Source: Solen grandis
Lineage: Eukaryota; Mollusca; Bivalvia; Adapedonta; Solenidae
Length of the DNA: 64,000 bases
Direction: 5' to 3'
NCBI GenBank assembly: GCA_021229015.1
Contig: CM037795.1
Location: 19,654,378-19,718,377 of the forward strand
Positions 9,563-22,591 of this stretch are shown here, in pieces. Positions within the stretch are counted from its first letter, which is position 1, and each line of letters begins with the position of its first letter. Both the position numbers and the translations under genes were made by a program. Below the pieces are notes generated by a model. It ran no database searches and was not told where the DNA came from. It saw only the letters and a list, made by a program, of their open reading frames with translations.

Positions 9563-12500
9563 GAAGTAAAACAGCCACGGAAGATTGAACAAGGATAGAA
9601 AAACAGTCAATGCATGGGAGTTTGAACACGGATAGTAAAACAGTCTATGCCATGGGAGTTTGAACACGGATAGTAAAACAGCCAATGCAATTGGAGTTTG
9701 AACACGGATAGTAAAACAGCCAATGCAATGGGAGTTTGAACACGGATAGTAAAACAGCCAATGCCATGGGAGTTTGAACACGGATAGTAAAACAGTCAAT
9801 GCCATGGGAGTTTGAAAACGGATAGTAAAACAGCCAATGCCATGGGAGTTTGAACAAGGATAGAAAAACAGTCAATGCTATGGGAGTTTGAACACGGATA
9901 GTAAAACAACCAATGCAATGGGAGTTTGAACACTGATAGTTAAACAGCCAATGCTATGGGAGTTTGAACACGGATAGTAAAACAGCCAATGCCATGGGAG
10001 TTTGAACACGGATAGTAAAACAGCCAATGCCATGGGAGTTTGAACACGTATAGTAAAACAGCCAATGCTATGGGAGTTTGAACACGGATAGTAAAACAAC
10101 CAATGCAATGGGAGTTTGAACACTGATAGTTAAACAGCCAATGCTATGGGAGTTTGAACACGGATAGTAAAACAGCCAATGCCATGGGAGTTTGTACACG
10201 GATAGTATAACTGTCAATGCTATGGGAGTTTGAACACGGATAGTAAAACAGCCAATGCAATGGGAGTTTGAACACGGATAGTAAAACAGCCAATGCCATG
10301 GGAGTTTGAACACGGATAGTAAAACAGTCAATGCTATGGGAGTTTGAACACGGATAGTAAAACAGTCAATGCTATGGGAGTTTGAACACGGATAGTAAAA
10401 CAGCCAATGCCATGGGAGTTTGAACACGGATAGTAAAACAGCCAATGCTATGGGAGTTTGAACACGGATAGTAAAACAGTCAATGCTATGGGAGTTTGAA
10501 CACGGATAGTAAAACAGCCAATGCCATGGGAGTTTGAACACGGATAGTAAAACAGTCATTGCTATGGGAGTTTGAACACGGATAGTAAAACAGTCAATAC
10601 TATGGGAGTTTGAACACGGATAGTAAAACAGTCAATGCCATGGGGGTTTGAACACGGATAGTAAAACAGCCAATGCATGGGAGTTTGAACACGGATAGTA
10701 AATTAGCCAATGCCATGGGAGTTTGAACACGGATAGTAAAACAGTCAATGCTATGGGAGTTTGAACACGGATAGTAAAACAGCCAATGCCATGGGAGTTT
10801 GAACACGGATAGAAAAACAGTCAATGCTGGGAGTTTGAACACGGATAGTAAAACAGCCAATGCCATGGGAGTTTGAACAAGGATAGAAAAACAGTCAATG
10901 CTATGGGAGTTTGAACACGGATAGTAAAACAGCCAATGCAATGGGAGTTTGAACACGGATAGTAAAACAGCCAATGCAATGGGAGTTTGAACACGGATAG
11001 TAAAACAGTCAATGCCATGGGGGTTTGAACACGGATAGTGAAACAGTCAATGCTATGGGAGTTTGAACATGGATAGTAAAACAGCCAATGCCATGGGAGT
11101 TTGAACACGGATAGTAAAACAGCCAATGCCTTGGGAGTTTGAACACGGATAGTAAAACAGCCAATGCAATGGAAGTTTGAACACGGATAGTAAAACAGCC
11201 AATGCATGGGAGTTTGAACACGGATAGTAAAACAGCCAGTGCAATGGGAGTTTGAACACGGATAGTAAAACAGTCCATGCAATGGGAGTTTGAACACGGA
11301 TAGTAAAACAGTCAATGCTATGGGGGTTTGAACACGGATAGTAAAACAGTCAATGCAATGGGAGTTTGAACACGGATAGTAAAACAGCCAATGCCATGGG
11401 AGTTTGAACACGGATAATCAAATAGCCAATGCTATTGGAGTTTGAACACGGATAGTAAAACAATCAATGCCATGGGAGTTTGAACACGGATAGTAAAACA
11501 GCCACTGCAATGGGAGTTTGAACACGGATAGTAAAACAGCCAATGCTATGGGAGTTTGAACACGGATAGTAAAACAGCCAATGCAATGGGAGTTTGAACA
11601 CGGATAGTAAAACAGCCAATGCATGGGAGTTTGAACACGGATAGTAAATTAGCAAATGCTATGGGAGTTTGAACACGGATAGTAAAACAGCCAATGCATG
11701 GGAGTTTGAACACGGATAGTAAATTAGCCAATGCCATGGGAGTTTGAACACGAATAGTAAAACAGTCAATGCTATGGGAGTTTGAACACGGATAGTACAA
11801 CAGTCAATGCAATGCAAGTTTGAACACGGATAGTAAAACAGCCAATGCTATGGGAGTTTGAACACGGATAGTAAAATAGCCAATGCCATGGGAGTTTGAA
11901 CACGAATAGTAAAACAGTCAATGCCATGGGAGTTTGAACACAGATAGTAAAACAGTCAATGCTATGGGAGTTTGAACACGGATAGTAAAACAGCCAATGC
12001 TATGGGAGTTTGAACACGGATAGTAAATTAGCCAATGTCATGGGAGTTTGAACACGGATAGTAAAACAGCCAATGCCATGGGAGTTTGAACACGGATAGT
12101 AAAACAGCCAATGCTATGGGAGTTTGAACACGGATAGTAAAACAGCCAATGCTATGGGAGTTTGAACACGGATAGTAAATTAGCCAATGTCATGGGAGTT
12201 TGAACACGGATAGTAAATTAGCCAATGTCATGGGAGTTTGAACACGGATAGTAAATTAGCAAATGCTATGGGAGTTTGAACACGGATAGTAAAACAGTCA
12301 ATGCTATGGGAGTTTGAACACGGATAGTAAAACAGTCAATACTATGGGAGTTTGAACACGGATAGTAAAACAGTCAATGCCATGGGAGTTTGAACACGGA
12401 TAGTAAAACAGTCAATGCAATGGGAGTTTGAACACGGATAGTAAAACAGTCAATGCCATGGGAGTTTGAACACGGATAGTAAAACAGTCAATGCCATGGG

Positions 12501-12668
12501 AGTTTGAACACGGATAGTAAAACAGTCAATGCAATGGAAGTTTGAACACGGATAGTAAAACAGTCAATGCCATGGGAGTTTGAACACGGATAGTAAAACA
12601 GTCAATGCTTTGGAAGTTTGAACACGGATAGTAAAACAGTCAATGCCATGGGAGTTTGAACACGGATG
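9563..12668. repeat. 38-bp minisatellite, roughly 80 copies
   Basis: The unit is 38 bp with core GGGAGTTTGAACACGGATAG followed by TAAAACAGYCAATGCHAT. Variation concentrates at two places: the Y of CAGYCAAT, and the three bases before ATGGGAG. Some units vary as TAAATTAGCC, and a few are one base short. Because 38 is not a multiple of three and the unit lacks stops on the minus strand, long (VQTPMALTVLLSVFKLP)-type open frames run through it in all three minus frames. These are not genes. Confidence 0.97.
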
Positions 12669-12824
12669 GAAAAAGTGACTCAAACACGAATTGAGTGAGG
12701 ACAGTCATTAAAATGTCGTATACAAATTAAAACAAAAATGTTTTTGAAAGAAATCAGAAATTCACGGCTTCCATGCTGGGAGGTTAAAATTTGGATTTGT
12801 TTGATCAAATAAATGTCCATTTAA

Positions 12825-13092
12825 ACAAGTAACTGGTGTTGCACGCAACACATGAGTCCCCTACCGGTGAGGTGCATAATTTTTCCGTTACCACAGCAAC
12901 CAGAATTTTGGTCAAAGAAAAACAAAAACAAAGTGACGTGCAGAATCTCAATAATGCCATCTATTCATCTACCAAGTTTCGTTATATTATATTAAACAGT
13001 TTTTAAGTTATCACGGGATCCAGATTTCCGGACATCCTGACGGACAGACTGACGGACAGACAGACGGAGGACAAACACCGGTAGGGGACTAA
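12825..13092 (+). mobile_element. AACAAG...CTAA element, family D
   Basis: It starts AACAAG (about 12824-12829), followed by the perfect hairpin GTGTTGCACGCAACAC and the word GTCCCCTACCGGTG (12856-12869). The right end holds a GACGGACAGAC-rich tract, then the exact reverse complement CACCGGTAGGGGAC (13076-13089), and closes at CTAA (13089-13092). There is no coding content. The same layout occurs in families A and B. Confidence 0.65.
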
Positions 13093-15110
13093 TAAAGCGT
13101 TAGTAAAGTTGGAAAACAATGGAAAAACAAAGAATGTATAACTACATCGCCCTAGATATTAACCAGATACTCTAGGTAAATTTGAGGGGTATTTCCCTAA
13201 CTTCTCCATGGCGTGAGTGTATACATGAATGTGTACTGTAATATACATATGTCGGTTATACATAGTGTTGACTTCGATATCGAAACTTATATTGAAACGT
13301 AACCATGGGAGAGTGAAAATTATTCTATATTGGTGAGTTTAAATGAATTTTGTAATTAGAAAATACGTTTCTTATCCCTACATCGCTGAACTGGAAAACA
13401 AAAAGGAAGAAATGATTGATAGGTTAAGGCCATTCAGTGGTCTTTGGTTATATATCTTTATTTGACGTGGCATATTTATCATGTTCTTATTCAAATAATC
13501 ATGATTTTGATGATATCATCATGTGAAGTATTTCTTATTATCTCAATACAAGTATTGTTTTAATCATACATTATTACTTCTACTACTACTACTACTACTA
13601 CTACTAGATGAAGTAATGATATTTATTAATCGCCCGACTCAAAATTAAGTTTTTTCTGCGATGTGAAATATTCAAATTGTAATAAATGTTTTCTTGATAT
13701 AACCGTTTTTCTGCAAGATTGATAATAAGCAATATCTAAATATCTATCACTAAATCACTAACTGATAAATCCGAATAAGCGATTTTTTAAAAAGTATATT
13801 TATATTTCCCTATATTATCCTTTAAAAGGCTTTTTTTTTCTTTTTCTTTTTTTTTTTAAAGAAAAACATGCTATGATTTTAATTGTTATATTTAGGAAAT
13901 TACAACTTTTTTTTAAAAAAAAAAAGTACAATGTATAAAAATATTACGTGAAAATGAACGAAGAAAGTGTGTATATATAAATTAATCACAAATATTATTA
14001 TTATATTTTTATTATAAAGTAGTTGATAATTTCCTATTTTAATACAATCGAATTCGCGTCTTTTCACTACTGTATAAATAAAAACCTGGTTTCACACCTA
14101 TTATACAAGTGAGTTTAATAAACATGTATTGATAAACCATTAATATTTCCTCGACACATGCCCTGAAAGCAATCCATTCATACCTAATCAGTTGTCCCAA
14201 AGTTAAAGAAGTATAACCGGAAACGAAGTTGGCCTTGGGTGACACTCTAGTTTAATATCGGTGTTAAGTACGAATATAGATTGTGTGATAAAGAAATAAA
14301 TAGTTATATAAAATAGGGTCATTAATAAGAACTTAATTTTGGGGAACAGTCTCAGTTTCATGTTGGTAATAACATCATATTGTAAAAAATAATAACGATA
14401 GTAGAATATAATGTGTATACCAGTTGCCTCGATGTTCGAATAATAAGACTTGACATGGTAATGTGTCAGTTGCCTACGTGGGGCAGTGCTTGAACAACCA
14501 ATATATTGCAACACATTGCATTAATTGCATGGCTCGGGCTGGGATTAAGATTATCGCTAGAAGCATTGCGAATCCGGGCTGGGTCGGTATGAACTAGTGG
14601 GTTCTGATTAATATTAATGTACACAGGGGATCCGGACTTTACATGACATCTGGTCTGGAGTGGATTTCTAAGAATTGTTGTGCCCGGAAATTTGCCTGGA
14701 AACGGATTTCAAGATTGAAAAGATGGGTCCTACATACATATAGAAATTTTAATTCCGGACTTAATTTTCTGGATTTTTTTTTTCACATATCTAAGTGTAA
14801 ATTATTCGTATGCGAGTTTAAGACCGGTTCCGCCGGGGGTGGAATGGTTGGGGAACCCATACCGAAACTTTTAGGTTGTGGGTCCGATCCCTGGCTGGTC
14901 GCTACAAATCAAGATCGTTAAAATGTGTATGTATAATTTCCTTGCTTGGCTCTCAACGTCTTTTTCTCCTTTTCCTTTTTTTTTTTTTTTTGTAAAGAGA
15001 CAGCATCGGAAGAGACAGTAGACGGGTACAAAGGAATCAGGGTGCGATACCCTTGCTTATTTTTTGCGAATATCCTCCTTGGTTCTTTTGTGATTTTACG
15101 TGTCCGGTGT
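13093..15110. other. Non-genic AT-rich stretch with microsatellites
   Basis: It contains a (TAC)n tract at about 13577-13606 and several poly-T/poly-A runs (13830-13925). A tRNA-B-box-like word (GTGGGTCCGATCCCTGG) near 14878 suggests a decayed SINE. No exon could be supported. Confidence 0.4.
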
Positions 15111-15335
15111 ATAGTACCGATACACGACGGGAGACACGTTCCTGGGTAGAACCAGTACTGAGTACTCCGAGTTCCCATAGCAACCCCATTTCTCCGAATG
15201 TCAGGCAATGGTGCATCTGGTACCAATATTAAACGTCTTTGGATACGGTCACCGGAGGAAGTGTCCATTCTGGGATTCGAACCCCAGACCTTCCGAACGC
15301 CAAACGAACACTCTACCACTGAGCTACGGCGCCTG
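15111..15335 (-). mobile_element. tRNA-derived SINE, family 3
   Basis: On the minus strand the head (15333 down to 15262, 72 nt) begins GGCGCCGTAGCTCAGTGGTA, a clear A-box, and carries GGGGTTCGAATCCCAG, a clear B-box. The 3' acceptor arm cannot pair with the 5' GGCGCCG, so this is not a working tRNA but the pol III promoter head of a SINE. The body continues leftward to about 15111. Confidence 0.75.
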
Positions 15336-17377
15336 ATATAAAAGTCAGTCTAAGACAATCCAGGTCTCAGGATAATATGATATATAACGGTATCATGCCT
15401 TTAATATGGTTTGACATTGCATTGAGGCAGCATTATTTTCAACTGCCTCATGTAGAAAGCTACTAAAGCTACTAAAATGGATGAAATAATGCCGATAAAA
15501 TGTTACCTTCAGCAATCGTAGGTGGAAAGTAACGCACTATACGGCAGGTTATAACCTTGTAAATAAATTTATCATGTATGTGTATGTATCATATGAAGTA
15601 AGGAATGCAGCTTCACTATAGAGCTTTAAAATGTTACTGAAAACATTTTTTAAGGAAGTTAATAATTCCTAAAGACAATTGCAACAATTTTTGTGAATTT
15701 ATGGAGAAAAAATATGTTTTAAGACGATATAACACTATTATCTGTTTATGCTCGTACCGTGTTCAATGTTTCGCGTGTGATATTCTATTGCATTTTATGA
15801 TGAAAAGATATTAAATATCATTAAAGGCATACGCGACTAATATAGTTTTTACTATATAAACAACGAAGGAAAATTAAAACTATCCATGTTTTTTTAAACT
15901 TTGCATGATTATAGAGAATTACACTAGAAACAAATTTATGGGGAAAACATTTTTAAGGATAGATTACTCAATATTATGGGCTGGCAACACCTCATTTAAT
16001 TTCAACTCGATGTTTGGTAATACCCAGGAACTTGTCTTCCCTATCACTGTGTAAAAGTTTTAGAAATTCTATGCAATAGATTTTATACTATAGTCGCATA
16101 CACGCATATACAGTTGTTGTTGTTGTTTTTGTTTTGTTTTGTTTGTTTTGTTGTTGTTTTTTTTGTGTGTGTGTGTTTGTTTTTTTTGTTTTTTTTTAAA
16201 GAAAAACGCAGTATGTTTATTTGCTGCAGCATAGTGAAAAAATTATTGAATAGAATTGTTCTTGTTTTAAATTTTGCATAATGACTGGAAATAAAGCAAC
16301 AAACAATAATGTGAAATAAAATAAGGTATCGATATGCACTATTTTGACAGAAAAGAGCAAAAAAAATCACTTTCATGGGCAGACAACTCAAGAAGTAGAA
16401 TAGTGACCCCTATATAAATCAGAGGACATCCTAAAAATGCTACATGAATAGGACTAAAGCAAATAACAAATAACTGTAAAAGTCGTGTTGAGTCGAAAAT
16501 AATTTATCGTAAAAGTAATCTGATGCGCATCGTATGTGTTTATAAACTGCAGATCTTCAAGTATTATATACAATGTATTGTATTTTCAGGCATGAAATTT
16601 ATAGATTAGGTTTATATCGGTGAAACTGTAGAGATGTCGAAAATTCAAAATCATTTATCATTTGTTAAAAGAAAATGTGACATAGAAAATTTTCTTACGG
16701 TAAAAAATAATATAAGTTAACATATTTTAGGGGAAACTGTCGGTTAAACTGTCGGTTACAGTTTATAGATGCGAAAGATAATGTAATACTCTTCCGTAAT
16801 ATCTATATTACCAGAGACGTAAAAGTGTATCGGATTTGGCTCGGATTTGGCTCCGTTACGAAACAACACTATGCATGTTTACAGATTATCATGGTTACTC
16901 AGTATTCATTCAGTATAGTTGTGCTATTTGTGTTTCTTTAAAATAAATAATACTGCACAGATTACGAGAATGTTGAATCCATCGAAATTGGATATTTTTG
17001 GGGAACACCGTTTGTTCTTCAATAGACTATGGTTCTTCATATTTTTCGTAAATACGTACACTTCTGGGAGAACCTCGACTAGCCTCGCAGCCACGTTAAA
17101 AAACTAAATCGGTTTTGTGGCCCCATTAATTTTAACTACATGGAACATGTTATCAATATTTGAGAGCTATCCAATTCATCTTTATGTTGTGTGGCGTTTA
17201 TAGGAGCGCTCAGAAGTAAGACGCTGTTGCCTTGCATTTGTATATACCACGATGTTCACGTATTCACCCGTGAAAAGCATGGTATATGGCCCTAGGCTAG
17301 GCTTCAAAGCCGTGTGCAGTATTACTCATAGCGTCATTCATGATACCCGATTCAAACTACTATTGTTCGCAGCAACT
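15336..17377. other. Non-genic AT-rich stretch
   Basis: No gene could be supported. A T/TTG/TTTTG low-complexity tract lies at about 16112-16197. Short open frames have no protein-like composition. Confidence 0.4.
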
Positions 17378-17745
17378 GATGTTTGTTTGTTTGTTGGGTT
17401 GTTGGGTGTAAAGTCCCACCGACAGTATTTCAGTCATTTGGAGACGATGTCTAGTTTAGACAGTACAGTGCTGCCACACTGCAGTATCACGCCGTAGGCA
17501 TGTGATATGATACCACACCCAGTCACATTATCCTGAGACCGGGCCAATCTGGATATACGATTTAATAAAGTTTCGTTCTCTTTCACTGTATTATGAAACA
17601 GGTTCATCATACAGTATAGAGGGCCAATAAATCTGTAATTTTTCAGTTCTAGAGCCAGTGAGGGATCTATAACAGTACCATTTTTTACGACGTTGGTATG
17701 TCGCGGCCGGGGATCGAACCCACGACCTCCCGCACCCGAGAACAA
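17378..17745 (-). mobile_element. SINE family 2
   Basis: Shared blocks with 36285-36585 and 51109-51485 include CGACAGTATTTCAGTCATTTGG (first 20 bases compared), GTGCTGCCACACTGCAGTAT and ATGATACCACAC-type words. The minus-strand B-box-like GTGGGTTCGATCCCCGGCC near 17703-17722 marks the tRNA-like head at the right end. Confidence 0.7.
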
Positions 17746-18242
17746 CTGAAATTTTTCATTTATTAGTCCATCATTCTGCACTATATTCGAATCCTTCCCG
17801 TGTAAACTTAGTACACACCTTTAAACATGTGACAGCAATGAGCCTTTCTTTTATTTTAGGTTCTTCATTTTGTGAGTTAAATTTAGTTTATTTGATTTTA
17901 TTTGAATTATTGAACGCCATTTTATACTATCAAAGGCTAACAGATGACCAGTTCACCTAGCAACTTTTCCCGGGATTCTGACAGTACTGAAACTTTAGTA
18001 CGCACCTCTGTAATTAATAAAGTAAAGCCGCGGGTGAAATAAGAATTACCATCAGAAAGAAATTGTAAGTCATTCATCATGGAGACCGCGCCCGACCCCA
18101 GTGAATGGAGATCGAACCCACAACCCTCGGCTTCACAGCCAAGTGCCACCAAAGCTCGTTCATTTATGTGAAACCCACAGTCCTGTGGTTGGACACTGGG
18201 ACATGATTTAACTCTTATCTATTCAGACGATGTTGATGATGT

Positions 18243-18482
18243 ATTGGGGTTTACCGTCGCTGCGATAGTATTTCAATCATATAGCGACGTCCAGCTAATT
18301 ACAGGTGGAGGAAGACCCCGAGTACACAGAGGTACCCGGGTAGAACCACCGACCTACCGCAAGCCAGCTGGAAGGCTTCCTCACATGAAAAATCCGAAGT
18401 CCCTACCGGGATTCGAACCCACAGCGGTGAGGGCTGAGAGATTTGTAGTCCACGACTGTAACCGCTCGGCCACGGCGGCCCC
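18243..18482 (-). mobile_element. tRNA-derived SINE, family 1, near full length
   Basis: Read on the minus strand, it starts GGGGCCGCCGTGGCCGAGCG, an A-box typical of a Ser/Leu-type tRNA head. The B-box GGGTTCGAATCCCGG follows, and the body is shared with 3442-3645, ending in GACGGTAAAC near 18250. Confidence 0.8.
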
Positions 18483-18729
18483 TGTCAATATTTTAATCAA
18501 AGTGTCTTGTAGTACCGCTGAGCTGGGTACTTATTTCTCTGATATCTATATTTTTATACAGAACATGTTTTAGCACTATTATTCGACTTATAATAATTAT
18601 ATAAGATATAATTTATAATTAACGAATTCATTTGTTTCTTCTCATTTATGTTAGATACTTTCTCTAAAATAAACTAACGATAGGGGATGTGCTAAACTTC
18701 ATGATTTTTCAGGAAAAAACAGACTAGAC

Positions 18730-18800
18730 AACACCGGCCCCGGTGGTAGACATCGTCTCCAAATGATAGAAATACTGTCGGCGGGACATTAAACCCAATA
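18730..18800 (+). mobile_element. SINE family 2 tail fragment
   Basis: The segment CCGGTGGTAGACATCGTCTC then AGAAATACTGTCGGCGGGAC matches the 3' part of family 2 in the plus direction, followed by an ACATTAAACCCAATAC tail. Confidence 0.55.
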
Positions 18801-21183
18801 CACAATACAATACATTAGACATCCAATGTTTGGTAAAGGCACAAAACCGCAAATGCCTTAGCTTTTGCATGGACTCTATATAAACAGAATCTCTGGCTTT
18901 GGATTGGTCTTTAAGATGCTCCCAAATTTTGCCCTCTGTGCGCAATAGTAGTCACTTTTAGTTCACCTGGAACGTATATAAGTCGCTGATATCATACGGG
19001 ATTTCTACTTTCGATTTAATTATGTCATGGCTATATCAATTGAATGACCGGTGATATATCTCTTTCGATTTCGTGCCGAGCCACGCATATGCAGGTATGG
19101 TTTATTGTTTGAATATAATGTTGTTTCGCACCTTTATGATTATTTATCACATCATATTTAAAACAATGTGCACAATAAAATGAGAATACGCGCACGCGCG
19201 TGTGTGGTGGGGTGTAACATTTACACTTCAGTAAAACAAATGAAATTGAATATAATAAACTGTAACATTTTAAACCTCTCCTTTTGTGGACTTTTATTCG
19301 TCACTTTATCTACTAGTAGACCTACATATATGTTAACAAGTACTAGATCTAATTCACATGATTAAAGTGCCAAATTCACTCACTTAAATATTAATGAAGA
19401 AAAACATTATTGCTGCTGATAATAACAATATAAAGGATAAAGTTTATGTCACGGTACCGATAACTCAAAAAAGGGTCAGCTGGCATCTGACGCCAAGTTA
19501 TTATTATTATTATTAGCAAATATGGAAGAAGTATTTGGTTACGACTAAGCAGTGGATGAAAAGACAAGTTGGGTACGGTCGGGGAATCCCCTAACAATCC
19601 CGTGCTCGGCCGGAAATGGCTGGTTCCTGGTAGATCATACGTTCTTAATGACAAGTCGAGAACCAACTTGAAATATATGGGATTTTCCAGCTTGGTGATT
19701 TGTCTTTCAAAATGAATTAAAATTAATTACGGAGGCGAGAAAAAAGGTACTACGACTATGTGATTAAACCAGAGTGATAACATGTGATCTCTTCTTATGT
19801 TCAGGAAACTTCCAGGTATATAGTTCAGACTCTTCAAGTACGCCTACATGTATAGTATTCGTTTGGCATCTGGTCAAGTGCAAAATTGTTTTGGTACTGA
19901 GTCATGAATCTTTATATCTTCATTCGAGCTATTGGTTTTATTATATATTAAAACACACACTTGAAAATATATAAAACTTGAGAAATGAACTTAACTATTG
20001 ATTTATGCATCAGGATTCAGTTAACTTCCCTGTATATATTATATCGTATGGGACGAATATCCAATCTGCTGCGCAGTCGCCCTTTCATAGGTTCGCCCTA
20101 ATTTTAAGTTGCCACAAGTCTGTTTTTTATTTCAATCACCCACCCAGTGTTTTATTTCAATCACCCACCCTTTTAAAATAAATATACAACAAATTTGGAG
20201 GGGGGGGGGGGTACAGATAAATTGAACAGAAATTTACATAACGTTTTGTTTGTTACATAAATCACGGACCTATGGTATATAGGTCCGTGCATAAATCAAT
20301 GTAATTAAATATGTTTATAAGTTGACAATCAGTTTCATATATTTGGTAACCAACAGCTTGAGCCCTTTCAGATCTAAATTATAGAAAACATACTGTAACT
20401 ATATTTTGTTTTAGTTTTAAATAAGGTACAGTAAATTTATGAACCATTGAGAAAAAAAAACAAAAAACAATTTAGTGAGATCAACAGTAGAAAAATTGCT
20501 GATAGACTTCCCTTTGATTTGATGATGATGATGATGATGATGATGAATCTGGCATTGACACAAGATTTAGTGATGATGATAAAAGGAAGTATTACAATTA
20601 TCATCATCATCAGTGAAATGCTTTTAGTTTTCCTGAGTATACATGTCACAGACATCATTTAATGCACCAGTAGTGATAAGTGAATTTAAATCGCATTTTA
20701 TGATGCTTATTATAGTAAAATTAATAAACGAGGATTAAATCGAACACAATGTTATAAACACGCTTTGTACTGCATAAACACGGTTGTAAGAAGAAAAATC
20801 CTAACATTTATTTTATGGACGGCTTAAGCACACTCTCTCTCTCTCTTACAGATTATAGGATAAACATAAATAAATGTATTTGAATCTAAAGGAATCATAT
20901 CAAAAACAACAAATGGACAATAATAGATATGCCAATGTAAATAAAATTTGATATAATATGACCCAATAATGCTATTTTTAATAGAGCCAAAAAATATAAT
21001 GTAATACATCATTATTATATTGTGCCAAGAAAATAATCTAACGTCATCATGCAATTAGTTTCATTTTCATATTTATACATTTTCCATGTTTTTTTTTGTT
21101 TTTTTGTGTTTTTTTTAATTTTTATTTTTTATGAGATTTTTTCTTATTATTATTTTTAATGAGATTTAATATAAGTTATATAA
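18801..21183. other. Non-genic stretch with microsatellites and a small hairpin
   Basis: It holds a perfect 9-bp hairpin CACGGACCT/AGGTCCGTG (20263-20271 with 20281-20289), a (GAT)n tract at about 20519-20545, a G-run near 20200 and a short (CT)n near 20833. No gene was supported. Confidence 0.45.
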
Positions 21184-21850
21184 CAAAAAAAGTCATAAGC
21201 TGGATCAGAACTCACAACCTAGCTTTGCAACCAGTGCCATAAAATTCGTATTAATGGCACTATAAATCATATAGAAAAAAATATTTTCACAGATCTATAA
21301 ATTGGTTTAGAGGGCCGTGAGTTATATCCACGGCTACTGACCATAGTTTTGTATGCGAGAAATTCTTACGGAGGATGGGAGTCTAGTACTGGTCCTTCCC
21401 AAGAACTATAGTTAGGTTAACTGGCCACCTGATACAACAATCTCCAAGCAGAGTTGTCATTTGTCACTCATTAAAGCATCTCGGCTCAATGACAGGAGGG
21501 TTGTGGGTCAAGAATCTTTTCAAAACAAAACAAATAATGTACATTGAAGTTGATTTTTGGGGGAAAAAAGAACACATTAAAATGAAGAAAAAAAAAACAC
21601 TTATGCAAAAATTTTGACCCCAAGCAATAATTCTTTTTACCATAAGACTTAGATTTCAATATATAATTACTTATTTATCTAACTTTAAAAAAGCTATCAT
21701 TTTTCCTCAGATACCCCTCAGAATGCATCTCCGTTATCCTAGAAACATTTTTTTTCCTGGGGGAGCATGCACCTGGACCCCTCTAGCACTGACATTACAT
21801 TCATATTTTTTTAGCACCCTCAGTTGAAAATTTCTTGATCCATGCCTGAT
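21184..21850 (+). repeat. Interspersed repeat R4, copy 1
   Basis: The words GCATAAAATTCGTATTAAT-like, TTACGGAGGATGGGAGTCTA and AGTACTGGTCCTTCCCAAGA recur at 52083-52400 in the same order. A downstream block (CAGAATGCATCTCCGTTATC) also recurs there. It is an old dispersed repeat of unknown class. Confidence 0.6.
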
Positions 21851-22569
21851 ATGATAATTGAAAGGGGATAAAAGTCAAAGCTATGTAGGTTGCTGGTGTT
21901 TTTGTTTTGACCATGATGCCATGTTATAATTGCATCATTAAAATAAAGACCACTAATGTTCTATACCCACCTATTTAAATGAAAAATCGTATTTCAGTCA
22001 TATTCCTCAGCACCATTAAATATTGAAAAAATATACACATTATTTTATAATGATCCTAAAAACTTATCATTCATTAATTAAGTTCCCATATATATTTATA
22101 TCAAGAGACATCTGATGTAATTAAATACATTTACTGATGCTCATGGTTATTGTGCATTGAGGTATGTAATAACTGAGAATCAATCAGGGTTTAATCAAAT
22201 AAGCAAAGGATCAATCAAATAAGCAAAGGCCTGTGTTACAAACGGGAATCAGTTTTTCCAGGGCCTGTACAGATATCTGGGTTTCCTAGGAATATGTAAA
22301 TATATTTGGGCCTGCATGTTAAAATTTAATGCACATAATTTGGTATCCATGCTTCTCACATAAAACTTAATTTTGATGACTATTTTATTGGAAGTTCAAG
22401 AACAATGAAACAAGTATTCATTCAACTTAAATACCTTCATTTATTTTACACTTTAAGGTTGTAAATCATTAAGTTGGGAATTCTGGCTTTCATTTAAGAT
22501 TTAAGGAGAGGTGTTATACGAATAATAGCAATATCATTGTAATCGTTTATGATTGTTGGAATATTTCAG
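21851..22569. other. Upstream flank or intron of the adaptor gene
   Basis: AT-rich, ending in the splice acceptor GGAATATTTCAG (AG at 22568-22569). If the first exon of the adaptor gene is untranslated or coding further upstream, this is intron. No upstream exon could be identified. Confidence 0.4.
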
Positions 22570-22591
22570 GACAGCAGATAGTCAAAATGAC

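Noticed and set aside
9563..12668. Many overlapping minus-strand open frames of 60-196 codons rich in FKLP/YYPCSNSH repeats
   Set aside because: They are three phases of one 38-bp tandem repeat lacking stops on that strand; neighbouring units shift frame, and there is no start, splice or composition signal.
9563..12668. CRISPR array
   Set aside because: Regular units but no unique spacers; the whole unit repeats, and the context is eukaryotic.
15262..15333. Functional tRNA gene on the minus strand
   Set aside because: The A and B boxes are good, but the 5' and 3' acceptor strands do not pair; it is the head of a SINE.
18410..18482. tRNA-Ser/Leu gene on the minus strand
   Set aside because: The SINE body follows directly, a second truncated copy exists at 3442, and the acceptor stem is not complementary.
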